Positions 8,440 to 17,132 of a DNA stretch of 64,000 nucleotides are shown one piece after another. The notes below the pieces were generated by a model. The model worked only from the letters and a program-made list of their open reading frames with translations. It searched no databases and was not told the origin of the DNA. The translations under genes and the position numbers were made by a program. Source of the stretch: Hymenobacter perfusus (GTDB lineage: Bacteria > Bacteroidota > Bacteroidia > Cytophagales > Hymenobacteraceae); assembly GCF_003944765.1 (NCBI RefSeq), contig NZ_RWIU01000006.1, positions 202,257 through 266,256 of the forward strand, in the 5' to 3' direction. How positions within the stretch are numbered: position 1 is the first letter of the stretch; each line of letters starts with the position of its first letter.

Positions 8440-8916
8440 ATGTCTACGCCTACTTTCGACCACGACAACCGCCTGCTGTGGGTGGAACGCACCGCCCGCC
8501 TGCTCGACAGCCAGTTCCGCGTACCCGGCACTACCTGGCGCTTCGGCCTCGACCCCATCATGGGCCTGATTCCGGTGGTGGGCGGGCTACCCTCTCTGGC
8601 CATTTCCGGCATCCTTATTCTGACGATGCTGCGCCACGGGGCCAGTGGCCAGCTGGTGGTGCGGATGGTGCTGAATGTGCTGCTCGACACGGTTATCGGG
8701 GCTATTCCGGTGGTTGGCAACATTTTCGACTTCGCCTATAAAGCCAACGACCGGAACGTGCGCCTGCTACGCGCCCACTACCAAGAAGGCAAGCACCAGG
8801 GCAGCGGACGCGGCTTGGTACTGCTCATTCTGCTACTGCTGCTACTGATGGGCGGTGCGTTGGTCTGGGGAGCGTGGGCATTGTGGCACTGGGCCCGCGC
8901 CGAGTGGACTAGCTGA
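8440..8916 (+). CDS. DUF4112 membrane protein
   Basis: 158 residues. The family core is seen as RFGLDPIMGLIPVVGG, then a hydrophobic segment, then LLDTVIGAIPVVGNIFDFAY and KANDRNVRLL. The paired LIPVVGG / AIPVVGN motifs are diagnostic. A third hydrophobic segment near 125-150 is probably a C-terminal membrane anchor. Function is unknown in all members. It stands alone, with no operon partner. Confidence 0.85.
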   Translation: MSTPTFDHDNRLLWVERTARLLDSQFRVPGTTWRFGLDPIMGLIPVVGGLPSLAISGILILTMLRHGASGQLVVRMVLNVLLDTVIGAIPVVGNIFDFAYKANDRNVRLLRAHYQEGKHQGSGRGLVLLILLLLLLMGGALVWGAWALWHWARAEWTS

Positions 8917-9059
8917 GGCCCTATCACTTTTGGCTTTCAGGTATACGGAGAGTTCTGCTATTCCTGGCTATGGGAAAGCAGAATCGTGTAGAGTGACCGG
9001 GCAACAAATCTGCCTCGGTGAAGTTGCTCATAGGTGCAGTTCAACTCTCCCTTTTTCGC

Positions 9060-9854
9060 ATGAAATTCACCTATTTCTTCTGCCAGTCCGTTTTGTTCGG
9101 GGCACTGGCAGGGCTGTCGGCACAACCTGTTCTAGCTACGCCGCCTCTTACCTACCTAATGGCTCCCGTAGCCACTAACGTAGACCATAGCTCTTTTGAC
9201 CGGCTGCTTAAAAAGCACGTTAATGAGAAAGGGCTGGTAAATTATAAAGGCTTCAAAGCCGACCAGAAAGAGTTCAGCCAGTACCTTGAGCTGCTGAGCA
9301 AAAACCCGCCGGCGGCCTCCTGGAGCAAGCAGGAGCAAATGGCGTATTGGATCAACGCCTACAACGCCTACACGATTCAGCTGATTCTGAACCATTATCC
9401 GGTGCAGAGCATCAAAGACATCGGCTCCAAAATCAAGATTCCGTTCGTGACTACGCCGTGGGCCGCCGAGTTTTTCAGCATCGGGGGCAAAAAGATGAGC
9501 CTCGACGCTATTGAGCACGGTACGCTACGCAAGAAATTCAACGACCCGCGTATTCATTTTGCCCTGGTCTGCGCCTCCATTTCCTGTCCGCGCCTGCGTA
9601 ATGAGGCCTATATAGCCGCCCGGCTTGATCGGCAACTTGATGAGCAGGGCCAGGATTTCCTCAATAATCCGGTCAAAAACAAAGTCAGCAAGAGCAACCC
9701 CCAGCTTTCCCGGTACTTCGATTGGTACAAGGGCGACTGGAACGAAAACGGGCAGTCGGTGGTGAAGTGGGTAAACCGATATTCCAAAACCAAGCTCGAC
9801 ACCAATGCCAATATTGGCTTCCTGGAGTACAATTGGAATCTGAATGAACAGTAA
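9060..9854 (+). CDS. DUF547-domain secreted protein
   Basis: 264 residues from the ATG of MKFTYFFCQS. This start gives a signal peptide ending near LSAQPVLA; an upstream in-frame GTG (9018) would bury it. The DUF547 core is visible: KQEQMAYWINAYNAYTIQLI, then IPFVTTPWAAEFF, MSLDAIEHGTLRKKF and HFALVCASISCPRLRNEAY. These are the family's conserved Trp-Asn-Tyr and Cys-Pro-Arg-Leu motifs. Proteins of this family are periplasmic or exported and of unknown function. Confidence 0.87.
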   Translation: MKFTYFFCQSVLFGALAGLSAQPVLATPPLTYLMAPVATNVDHSSFDRLLKKHVNEKGLVNYKGFKADQKEFSQYLELLSKNPPAASWSKQEQMAYWINAYNAYTIQLILNHYPVQSIKDIGSKIKIPFVTTPWAAEFFSIGGKKMSLDAIEHGTLRKKFNDPRIHFALVCASISCPRLRNEAYIAARLDRQLDEQGQDFLNNPVKNKVSKSNPQLSRYFDWYKGDWNENGQSVVKWVNRYSKTKLDTNANIGFLEYNWNLNEQ

Positions 9855-10038
9855 GCGGCGACCCTTTACAGCCGCCTGCTAATGTCTTGGGAAAGGTTCT
9901 AAGCCAGGGAAAAACTACCCGAACGGTGTCGAGGCGCGTGGTTGCGGCCCGTGTTGTTGCGTGGTAAATCGTCCGCCGGGTGCACCCGGTGAAACCGGCT
10001 TTTCAAGAGTATTATCGGCTTTTCACGTAATCCCGTCT

Positions 10039-10046
10039 TACCTTTG
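10039..10046 (+). promoter_or_regulatory. -7 promoter motif close to a start codon
   Basis: TACCTTTG ends five bases before a GTG (10052) and 11 before an ATG (10058). It probably drives the lipoprotein-SCO-cytochrome c operon, with a very short or absent leader. Confidence 0.55.
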
Positions 10047-10051
10047 CGGCC

Positions 10052-10468
10052 GTGAAAATGCTCCGATTTGCTCCCTTGCTGGTGCTGCTACCCGCCTGCC
10101 TCTCGCTACAGAGCGACGAGCAAAAAGCTGAAGCCGCCGAAAAAGCCGTCCTGGCCCGCCACGATGAGTTAATGGCCCAGATGGACAAGCTCTATGAGTT
10201 ACGCCAGCAGCTCCAGAAAACCCCACCGGCCGATACCGTGGCCGCCGGCCGCCAGCGTCGGGCACTGCTCGGGGCGGAAAACGGCATGATGTTCTGGATG
10301 CACCACTACCGCAAGCCCGCCGATACGGTAACCGTAACGCGCTGCCTCAGCTACTTCGCCGCCCAGCAGCAGCGCATCGATTCGGTGGGCCGCCTGTTTC
10401 AAACCAGTCAGGACTCGGCTCGCTTTGTATTGGCCGCTGGTTCTGCCCCCACTTCTTCTGCCCGATAA
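10052..10468 (+). CDS. Small lipoprotein, first gene of the SCO/cytochrome c operon
   Basis: 138 residues from GTG, or 136 from ATG at 10058. The N-terminus MKMLRFAPLLVLLPACLS carries a signal peptide with an LPAC lipobox. A helical, charged stretch rich in Glu, Ala and Gln follows (about 22-60). No family is recognised. Its last base is shared with the SCO gene's first (TAATG), so the two are translationally linked. Context suggests a periplasmic partner in copper or electron-transfer chemistry, which is inference only. Confidence 0.7.
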   Translation: MKMLRFAPLLVLLPACLSLQSDEQKAEAAEKAVLARHDELMAQMDKLYELRQQLQKTPPADTVAAGRQRRALLGAENGMMFWMHHYRKPADTVTVTRCLSYFAAQQQRIDSVGRLFQTSQDSARFVLAAGSAPTSSAR

Positions 10469-11169
10469 TGTCCTTTCTGACCTTGCACCTTACCAGCAGC
10501 CGTGCCGTACTGGCGGGTCTGCTGGCCGCCGGCAGCCTGCTGGCCGCCTGTTCCTCCGATTCGGCCACCACAGCCACCGCTCAATCTGAGCGGCTGCCTA
10601 TTCAGGGCCTGCGCCGCACGGAGCCGACCTCGCCCACCGATACGCTGCCCGACCCAGTACCGGCTTTCCGGCTTACCAATCAGGAAGGCCAGGAAATCAC
10701 TAATGCCACCTTCGCAGGCAAGGTGTACGTGACGGATTTCTTCTTTGCCACCTGCCCCAGCATCTGCCCCAAAATGCAGAGTGAGCTGCTGCGGGTGTAT
10801 AAGCAGTTTGAGGGCAACCCCAACGTGCTGTTCCTGAGCCACACCATCGACCCAGCCCATGATTCCATCCCGGTGCTGCGCGACTACGCCGAGCGGCTGG
10901 GCATTAAAAATGCCGCGCGTTGGCACTTCGCCACGGCTTCCCACGACACCATTTTTGCCTTGGCTAAGGCCTACATGACGGCCGCGCAGGTGGATAAAAC
11001 CGTGCAGGGCGGCTTTGCTCACAGTGGTGCTTTTGCGCTAGTCGATTCCAAACGGCGCATCCGGGGCGTGTACGACGGGATGGAAAAAAGCCAGGTGGAC
11101 CAGTTGATTCACGACCTGCCCATTTTGCTGAAGGAGGAACAGGAAGAAGCCGCCACGGCTGCCAAATGA
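10468..11169 (+). CDS. SCO1/SenC-family copper chaperone lipoprotein
   Basis: 233 residues. The signal peptide ends in LLAACSS (lipobox Cys28). The thioredoxin-like fold carries the copper ligands Cys96 and Cys100 in FATCPSICPKM and His185 in GGFAHSGAFALVD. SCO proteins deliver copper to, or reduce, the CuA site of cytochrome c oxidase on the periplasmic face. The ATG overlaps the previous stop by one base, and its stop overlaps the next ATG by four (ATGA). The next gene is a cytochrome c, consistent with a respiratory role. Confidence 0.92.
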   Translation: MSFLTLHLTSSRAVLAGLLAAGSLLAACSSDSATTATAQSERLPIQGLRRTEPTSPTDTLPDPVPAFRLTNQEGQEITNATFAGKVYVTDFFFATCPSICPKMQSELLRVYKQFEGNPNVLFLSHTIDPAHDSIPVLRDYAERLGIKNAARWHFATASHDTIFALAKAYMTAAQVDKTVQGGFAHSGAFALVDSKRRIRGVYDGMEKSQVDQLIHDLPILLKEEQEEAATAAK

Positions 11170-11600
11170 GGCTCGGGGGACGTACTGCCGGGCTATGCTA
11201 CGCGCTGGCAGCCGGCACGATAGGTGTGCTGAGTCTGAGTGGCTGCTTCACGGAGCGGCAGAATGAAGGCGCGCAACTCTACACCACGCACTGCGCCAGC
11301 TGCCACGGCGACCAGGGCCAAGGCCTGGAACGCCTGATTCCGCCCGTGGCGGGCACCGATTACGTTGCCCGCCACCGCGCCGAGCTGCCCTGCCTCATCC
11401 GGAAAGGCCTGAAAGGGCCATTGGTGGTCAATGGCGTTGAGTACAACCAGGTGATGCCCGGCCATGAGGACCTTACCGATTCGCAGATTACGAATCTGCT
11501 CAACTTCCTGCAAACCAACTGGGGCAACCAGAACCAGCCCTACACCATCCGGGAAGCTTCTGAGCTGCTGGGCCGCTGCAATGGCTCGGATGGGCAATAG
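11166..11600 (+). CDS. Monoheme cytochrome c lipoprotein
   Basis: 144 residues with a lipobox-like LSGC at Cys27 and one heme site CASCH (43-47). QVMPGH (Met97) supplies the likely sixth ligand. The fold is a class I cytochrome c of about 90 residues after the anchor. It would carry electrons in the periplasm, for example to a terminal oxidase. Start is fixed by the ATGA overlap with the SCO gene. An octamer hairpin begins within its stop codon. Confidence 0.92.
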   Translation: MRLGGRTAGLCYALAAGTIGVLSLSGCFTERQNEGAQLYTTHCASCHGDQGQGLERLIPPVAGTDYVARHRAELPCLIRKGLKGPLVVNGVEYNQVMPGHEDLTDSQITNLLNFLQTNWGNQNQPYTIREASELLGRCNGSDGQ

Positions 11601-11707
11601 TGGTGAGTTGGTGAAATAGTGAGACGGTGAGTTTGCTGTTCGGTTCGCGCCACCTGCGCCGGCCAAACGGAAAACTCACCATCTCACTATTTCACCAACT
11701 CACCACT
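11599..11707. repeat. Octamer-repeat hairpin C
   Basis: 36-base arms (11599-11634 and 11672-11707) are complementary with one mismatch. The left arm reads in strict 8-base phase: GTGAGTTG/GTGAAATA/GTGAGACG/GTGAGTTT. The four variable bases differ from those in hairpins A and B yet remain paired within this site. Confidence 0.8.
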
Positions 11708-11770
11708 TCACCGAAGAGTGCATCTTCCCCCAAACCTGCTTAGCTTGCAGCTTCATCTGTTTGTTCTGTT

Positions 11771-12760
11771 ATGGGTCTGTTTGACTTCCTGAAAAAGAAA
11801 GACGAGGGCATCCCGGCCCCCGCTCCTACCCCCACCCCGGCCGACGGTACTACTGCCGCCTCCGAAACTCCTGCCGCGCCCGCTTCACCTGCTGGGCCGC
11901 GCTACAAGGGCTCCAACTACCAGATGCCGGCCGCTCCCGCCCCGGCTCCCCTACCGTTCATTCCACCGGCTCCACCTATTCCGCTGCCGGGCGGCCTGGG
12001 CCAGGAAACTCCTCAGTTGCCCGATTTCCAGCCGCTCAACATTCTGGAGCAGCTGCTGATGCAGGCGGCCGTGGAGCCCCAGTTCCGCAGCCCCTTCTAC
12101 CAAGCCCTGCTGGGCGAGGAAGTAGTAGTGGTAATGGCCGGCCAGGAAGATCAGGAGCCCGGGGAAGTAACGCCTACCGAAGGCATGGAAATTCAGCTCC
12201 AGGCGTTGCATGATGGCAAAATTGCCGTATTCACGGCCGTGGAGCGCATTTTCGATAATGGCGCGGTACCCGAAGGCAGCGTAGCCTACCTGCGGCTGCG
12301 GGGCCACGATTTCTTCACGATGGTGAAAGGAGCCGACTGTGCCCTGAACCCCTTCTCGGCGGTAGGCAAGCTGCTTGAAGCGGCCGAAATTGAGGCCCTA
12401 CTCACGGGTCAGCTGTTCGAGATGCCCGCCCCCGCCGACGTGCAGGTTTCGCTGCACCAGCCCGAGCCCGAACCCACCGAATTGCTGGAAGGACTGCGGG
12501 AGTACAGCGCCACTCAGGACCATATCCGCACGGTATACCTGGCCGAAATGCGCATGCAGAACAACCCCGAGCAGTCCCGTCTGCTGGTGGCCTTCGATAC
12601 CGAAAGCCAGGACCCGGCCTTCCTGCAGGACCTCGGCCCGGTTATCCAGGGCAAAATCGGGGAAGCCCAGTTCGTGGATCTTATGCTGATTGATACGGCC
12701 TCCGAGGAACCGCTCATTCAGTATCTGCTGACTACCACGCCGGTTTACCAGCGCGCCTAG
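11771..12760 (+). CDS. SseB-like (enhanced serine sensitivity) protein
   Basis: 329 residues. It starts MGLFDFLKKKDE, then has a Pro/Ala-rich low-complexity linker (about 15-85). Two globular parts follow: an SseB N-terminal-like domain (about 90-215, including LNPFSAVGKLLEAAEIEALL) and an SseB C-terminal domain (about 220-329, EYSATQDHIRTVYLAEMR and ending LLTTTPVYQRA). SseB was named for effects on serine sensitivity in E. coli; its biochemical role is unknown. It is cytosolic, with an intrinsic terminator directly after the stop. Confidence 0.8.
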   Translation: MGLFDFLKKKDEGIPAPAPTPTPADGTTAASETPAAPASPAGPRYKGSNYQMPAAPAPAPLPFIPPAPPIPLPGGLGQETPQLPDFQPLNILEQLLMQAAVEPQFRSPFYQALLGEEVVVVMAGQEDQEPGEVTPTEGMEIQLQALHDGKIAVFTAVERIFDNGAVPEGSVAYLRLRGHDFFTMVKGADCALNPFSAVGKLLEAAEIEALLTGQLFEMPAPADVQVSLHQPEPEPTELLEGLREYSATQDHIRTVYLAEMRMQNNPEQSRLLVAFDTESQDPAFLQDLGPVIQGKIGEAQFVDLMLIDTASEEPLIQYLLTTTPVYQRA

Positions 12761-12777
12761 CCTTCAGCCTAAAGTAT

Positions 12778-12816
12778 AAAAGCCCCCGCAGCAGTTGTTG
12801 CGGGGGCTTTTTTGAT
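12778..12816 (+). terminator. Intrinsic terminator after the SseB-like gene
   Basis: A 13-base stem (12778-12790 with 12799-12811), loop GCAGTTGT, is followed by a T-run. Confidence 0.92.
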
Positions 12817-13100
12817 CTGTGCAGTGGCAGTATCGCAAAAACAGGAACAAACTCCCTGTTAACAGTTATGTAAGCCAATAGTATCCCCTAGGATACTTTG
12901 TCAGACGAGCTTATCCCCTGAATAATCGGCTGATTTCCCTATCTGTCTTGTATTTCCCGCATTGAGCGGTGCCGGAGGAGGATGTGAGGTGAACGGCGGC
13001 AGGCGCGCTTCCCCATTTCGGGAACCACTGAACAAGCGGGCCAATACCCCTCCATCAGATAAGTCGTAAGACCCAACATCCATCGGAAATAAGCGTCCGT
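12817..13100. other. Gap before the DUF2064 gene
   Basis: No gene is supported here. It holds two small hairpins: AACAGG (12840-12845) with CCTGTT (12855-12860), and AGTATCC (12880-12886) with GGATACT (12891-12897). It may contain the promoter and true start region of the next gene. The overlapping minus-strand reading frame has no recognisable family. Confidence 0.4.
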
Positions 13101-13877
13101 ATGTGTTGCCGGCCGCCAGCCCCGGCAAAACCTGCCGATACTTGTCTGGTTAAGCTTCCGGGTTATTCCTGTACGTCGTTGATTTCTGCCGCTGCCCCCG
13201 TTGCTATTCTGCTCTTTGCGCGTTCCGCAGGGCAGGAAGCCGCGCACAAGCGGTTCGTCAGTCATGGAAAGGCGGGCGCGAACGTGCGGGCCGCCGCCCA
13301 GCTCACGGCTCACGCTGCGGCCACGGCCCGCCAGCTGGGTGTTGATTTTCTGCACGTCGATTCGCGGCAGCAGCGGGGGCGTACGTTTGGCGAGCGGCTC
13401 GCCGGGGCCATGCAGCAGGCGTTTGCGGCCGGCTACGAGCACCTGCTGGTTATCGGCAACGACTGCCCGCAGCTGAATCTGCTCCTGCTACGTCAGGCTC
13501 TGGCGGCCCTGCAAAAGAATGGCTCCGTAATAGGTCCCGCCACCGACGGCGGCGTATACCTGCTGGGCGTCGCCCGCACCCGTTTCGACCCGGACACCTG
13601 GGCAACGCTTCCCTGGCAGACCGCCTCACTAGGGAAGGTGCTGGCCGCTGAACTGGCACGGACCGGGGTTAAGCACGGCCCGGGGCTCCCGGCTCTCCCC
13701 GACGTAGACAACGAGCAGGACTTGGCCCGGGTTCTGCGTCAAGCCCTGCCCCGGCGGCTGCAACGCGCACTGCGGCAGCTGCGGCAAACTCCGATACCCG
13801 CCTATCGGCCCCGGCCCACGGCCCCGGAAGCCGCCTGGAGAGCCGCCCACCCACATCGGGGGCCACCCGGCAGCTAA
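13101..13877 (+). CDS. DUF2064/TIGR04282 glycosyltransferase-like protein
   Basis: Up to 258 residues. The family core begins AILLFARSAGQEAAHKRF (about residue 35). It continues with GRTFGERLAGAMQQAF, HLLVIGNDCPQL (an NDCP variant of the usual GxDxP metal/nucleotide loop) and VIGPATDGGVYLLGV. These match the GT-A-like DUF2064 domain seen in sugar-phosphate and glycosyl transferases. The first 26 residues look non-coding, so the true start may be the in-frame TTG at 13179. The C-terminal 50 residues are Arg/Pro-rich. Substrate unknown. Confidence 0.7.
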   Translation: MCCRPPAPAKPADTCLVKLPGYSCTSLISAAAPVAILLFARSAGQEAAHKRFVSHGKAGANVRAAAQLTAHAAATARQLGVDFLHVDSRQQRGRTFGERLAGAMQQAFAAGYEHLLVIGNDCPQLNLLLLRQALAALQKNGSVIGPATDGGVYLLGVARTRFDPDTWATLPWQTASLGKVLAAELARTGVKHGPGLPALPDVDNEQDLARVLRQALPRRLQRALRQLRQTPIPAYRPRPTAPEAAWRAAHPHRGPPGS

Positions 13878-13973
13878 GTAATCCGACGTATGGAGTCCGG
13901 TTTCCGGCGCTTTCGCGAAGAAGGCCGCCCGGGACCGGATACGCTTGTACTTTCTGAATCTTAGCTGCTGACG

Positions 13974-16900
13974 ATGTCGAAATTTTTCGCTTTTCTTTCT
14001 CTTGTACTTCTCTGGCTCCTGCCGCTGCATGAGGTGGCCGCGCAGGTCGATCTAGTGGTTTCCGTGCTCAGTAACCCCGGCCGCCAGCCCGTGGCCGGCC
14101 AGCTGGTGCACTTGGAAAACTCCGCCGTGGGCCTGAGCACGGACCAGACCACTGACGCCCGGGGCCAGGTCCGTTTCCGGGGGCTGAGCACCGCCGGTTC
14201 CTATGCCGTGAGTACCGCCGCTACCGCGCAGTACCAAGCCGTGCGCGAGGCCGGGCTGGTGCTGCGCGCCAACTCCCGCCCCAGCGTCACGCTGGTTCTA
14301 CCCACCCTCAGCACCCAGGCCCTGGGCGAGGTGATGGTGCGCGCCCCCAACGCTACCACCCTCAACACCCAAAACGCGGAAGTAGCCTCCCAGCTCTCGG
14401 CGCGGGAGCTACGGGAGCTGCCCGTGGAGGCCCGCGACATTACCAGGGCTTTGTACCGCCTGCCCAACGTGACGCAGGCCACCGGATTTTTCTCCGAGGC
14501 GCCCAACGTCAGCATCAACGGGGCCAACGGGTTGTATACCAATTACCTGCTCGACGGGCTGGACAACAATGAGCATTTCCTGGGCGGGCAGCGCTTTGCC
14601 GTGCCCGTGGGCTTCGTGCAGAGCCTGTCGGTGCTGACCAACAACTTCAGCACCGAGTTCGGCAACTCGGCCAACGGCATCGTGAACGTGACCACCAAGT
14701 CAGGCTCCAACGACCTGGCGGCGGAGGTGTTCTACCTGACCCGGCCCGGCCCCAGCATCGACGGCAAAACCGATTTCGCCCAGCGCGACCTGTCGGGCAA
14801 CCAGGTGAAAGGCGGCTTTCAGCGCCAGCAGTTCGGTTTTGGGGTGGGCGGCGCGCTGGTGAAGGACAAGACGTTTTTCTACCTGAACGCCGAGCAGACC
14901 TTCGACTTCAAGGACAACGTGCTGACCTCACCCGAACTGGACATCAACGCCACCGTGCGCGGCCGGAACCGGTTCAGCTACCTCTCCGGCAAGCTCGACC
15001 AGCGCTGGAGTGAGCGGCTGCGCTCCTCACTGCGGGCCAACGTGGGCATCGTGAACATTGAGCGGCAGGGTGGTGGGCTCGACGGGGGCGTGGCGTTTCC
15101 TTCCACCGGCAACCGGCAGGACCGCAACTCCATCAGCATTGCCTCGCAGAACGTGTATGTGGGCACCAACTTCACCGCCGAAACCGACGTGCAGTACGCC
15201 CGCTTCCGCTGGAACTACGCCCGCGCCGACAACCCCAACAGTCCCGACGTGGCCGTGCTCAGTCCCGCCGGCCAGACGCTGGCCGTGCTGGGCCACCCCG
15301 GCTACCTGTTTGACTCGCAGCAGAACACCTGGCAGGCCCAACAGAAATTCACGCTACTCAAGGGCCGCAACACCTTCAAGGGCGGACTGGGCGTCATCAG
15401 CACCGAGCACCGGCTCTTTGGCGGCGGCAACCCCAACGGCAGCTACACCGTGCAGCTGACGGCGGCCCAGCTGGCTGCCCTGCGCGCCCGCAACCTGGGA
15501 CCCGGCCTGAGCATCAACGACATTCCCGCCGATGCGCGCGTGCTCAACTACAGCGTGGAGCTGCGGCCCGCCTCTTTCGGGACCACCCAGAACCTGTACA
15601 ACCTCTACCTGGAAGACCAGGTGGCCGTGACCGAACGCCTGAATGTGACCCTAGGGGTGCGCTACGACTACGACAACCTCTCGAAGGGCGGCGCGGCCCA
15701 GGGCGACCGGAACAACGTGGCCCCACGGGCCAGCTTCAACCTGCGGCTCTCGGAGCGCAGCAGCCTGCGCGGGGGCTACGGCCTGTTCTACGATAAAATC
15801 CTGTACACCGTGTACAGCGACGCGCTCCAGCAGAACACCACCTCGGCCGACTACAAAACCCAGCTCCGCGAGCTGGTGCGGGTGGGCGCGCTACCGGCCA
15901 ATACCAATGTGGACCGCATCACCTTCGACGGTAACCTGAGCGGCAGCGCCACTGGCGTAGCGTACCTGAACGGGCCTTCGGCCGCCAGCCTGCAAAGCCA
16001 GCGGGCCGGGGTGGGCAGCTTCGAGCGGCGCATTCTCAACCCCAACGGCTACCAGAACCCGTACTCGCACCAGAGCACGCTGGGCTATCAGTATCAGGTG
16101 AGCAGTAAAACGCTGTTTTACGTGGACGCTATGTACAACCGCAGCTACGACCTGTTCCGGCTGCGCAACGTGAATGCCGTGTCGGAGTACGCGCAGACCA
16201 ACCCCGACAACGTGGTGGTGCGCACCCCGGAGCAGGCCGACGCCACCCGCCCGGTGCCCATCCGGACCGACGGCAGCGCCCTGATTGGTGGGCAAACCGT
16301 AACCGGCGTGGCCCGCAACGTGGTGATGACCGAATCCGAAGGCCGCTCGCGCTACCTGGCCGCCAGCTTTAACCTGCAGAAGGACGCGACCGAGGACAAG
16401 TATGGCTACCGCGTGTCGTACACCCTCTCGAACCTGAAAAACGACACCGAGGACGTGAACTTCCGCGCCGCCGACGGCAACAACTACGCCCCCGAGTTTG
16501 CCAACTCCATCAACGACCGGACCCACGTCATCAACGCCATCGGCAGCTACTACCCCGTGAAGGCCCTGCGCTTTACCTTGGCAGCTTTGCTGCAAAGCGG
16601 CCAGCCCGTCAACCGCGTGACGGGAGCCTACCTGGTACCCGGCACCACCAATGTGTTCACCAACGATTTGAACGGCGACGGCAGCTCGTTCAGCACCGCC
16701 TACCTGGGCAACGCCGACCGGTTCCCCGGCCAGGGCCGCAACTCCGACCGCCTGCCCTGGGCTGAAACGTTTGACGTGGGCGCGCAGTACACTCTGGCGT
16801 TCGGCCAGAAAACCAGCCGTTTGGAGCTGACGGCCGACGTGTTCAACGTGCTCAATACCCAGAACCTGAGCGGCTACGCCAACAACGCCACCCAGAGCAA

Positions 16901-16994
16901 CCAGATTCAGGTGGGCCCGCCCAGCGCCGGCATCATGAAGCGCAACGCCAGCGCCCCGCGCCAGTTCCAGTTCGGGCTGCGCTACGCCCTGTAG
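13974..16994 (+). CDS. TonB-dependent receptor with carboxypeptidase-like domain
   Basis: 1006 residues. The signal peptide ends near LHEVAAQ. A carboxypeptidase-regulatory-like beta-sandwich follows (about 25-110), then a TonB plug (about 120-235: RALYRLPNVTQATGF, NGLYTNYLLDGLDNNEHF, GIVNVTTKSGSN) and a 22-strand barrel ending in an aromatic/Leu C-terminus (QFGLRYAL). It lacks a SusD partner, so it is of the Oar/CarbopepD type, not SusC. It would import an unknown ligand across the outer membrane, powered by TonB. The ABC operon begins 138 bases downstream, with a palindrome between. Confidence 0.9.
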   Translation: MSKFFAFLSLVLLWLLPLHEVAAQVDLVVSVLSNPGRQPVAGQLVHLENSAVGLSTDQTTDARGQVRFRGLSTAGSYAVSTAATAQYQAVREAGLVLRANSRPSVTLVLPTLSTQALGEVMVRAPNATTLNTQNAEVASQLSARELRELPVEARDITRALYRLPNVTQATGFFSEAPNVSINGANGLYTNYLLDGLDNNEHFLGGQRFAVPVGFVQSLSVLTNNFSTEFGNSANGIVNVTTKSGSNDLAAEVFYLTRPGPSIDGKTDFAQRDLSGNQVKGGFQRQQFGFGVGGALVKDKTFFYLNAEQTFDFKDNVLTSPELDINATVRGRNRFSYLSGKLDQRWSERLRSSLRANVGIVNIERQGGGLDGGVAFPSTGNRQDRNSISIASQNVYVGTNFTAETDVQYARFRWNYARADNPNSPDVAVLSPAGQTLAVLGHPGYLFDSQQNTWQAQQKFTLLKGRNTFKGGLGVISTEHRLFGGGNPNGSYTVQLTAAQLAALRARNLGPGLSINDIPADARVLNYSVELRPASFGTTQNLYNLYLEDQVAVTERLNVTLGVRYDYDNLSKGGAAQGDRNNVAPRASFNLRLSERSSLRGGYGLFYDKILYTVYSDALQQNTTSADYKTQLRELVRVGALPANTNVDRITFDGNLSGSATGVAYLNGPSAASLQSQRAGVGSFERRILNPNGYQNPYSHQSTLGYQYQVSSKTLFYVDAMYNRSYDLFRLRNVNAVSEYAQTNPDNVVVRTPEQADATRPVPIRTDGSALIGGQTVTGVARNVVMTESEGRSRYLAASFNLQKDATEDKYGYRVSYTLSNLKNDTEDVNFRAADGNNYAPEFANSINDRTHVINAIGSYYPVKALRFTLAALLQSGQPVNRVTGAYLVPGTTNVFTNDLNGDGSSFSTAYLGNADRFPGQGRNSDRLPWAETFDVGAQYTLAFGQKTSRLELTADVFNVLNTQNLSGYANNATQSNQIQVGPPSAGIMKRNASAPRQFQFGLRYAL

Positions 16995-17014
16995 GCGGTT
17001 GAACAAGTAATTTC

Positions 17015-17115
17015 AGAACGTCATGCTGAGCGAAGTCGAAGCATCTCTACCGCTTCGTCTGCACAGATTCAACGAAGCGGTAGAGATGCTTCGACTTCGC
17101 TCAGCATGACGTTCT
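17015..17115. repeat. REP-like perfect 44-bp palindrome (copy R1)
   Basis: Bases 17015-17058 are the exact reverse complement of 17072-17115, with a 13-base loop. The arm contains the unit CGTCATGCTGAGCGAAGTCG, then AAGCATCTCTACCGCTTCG. Diverged copies lie at 45979-46078 and 59535-59659. Confidence 0.9.
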
Positions 17116-17132
17116 TTGATTGATTTTCTTCT

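Noticed and set aside
12939..13442. 167-residue open frame on the - strand over the DUF2064 gene
   Set aside because: The + strand frame has a recognisable domain while this one has none.
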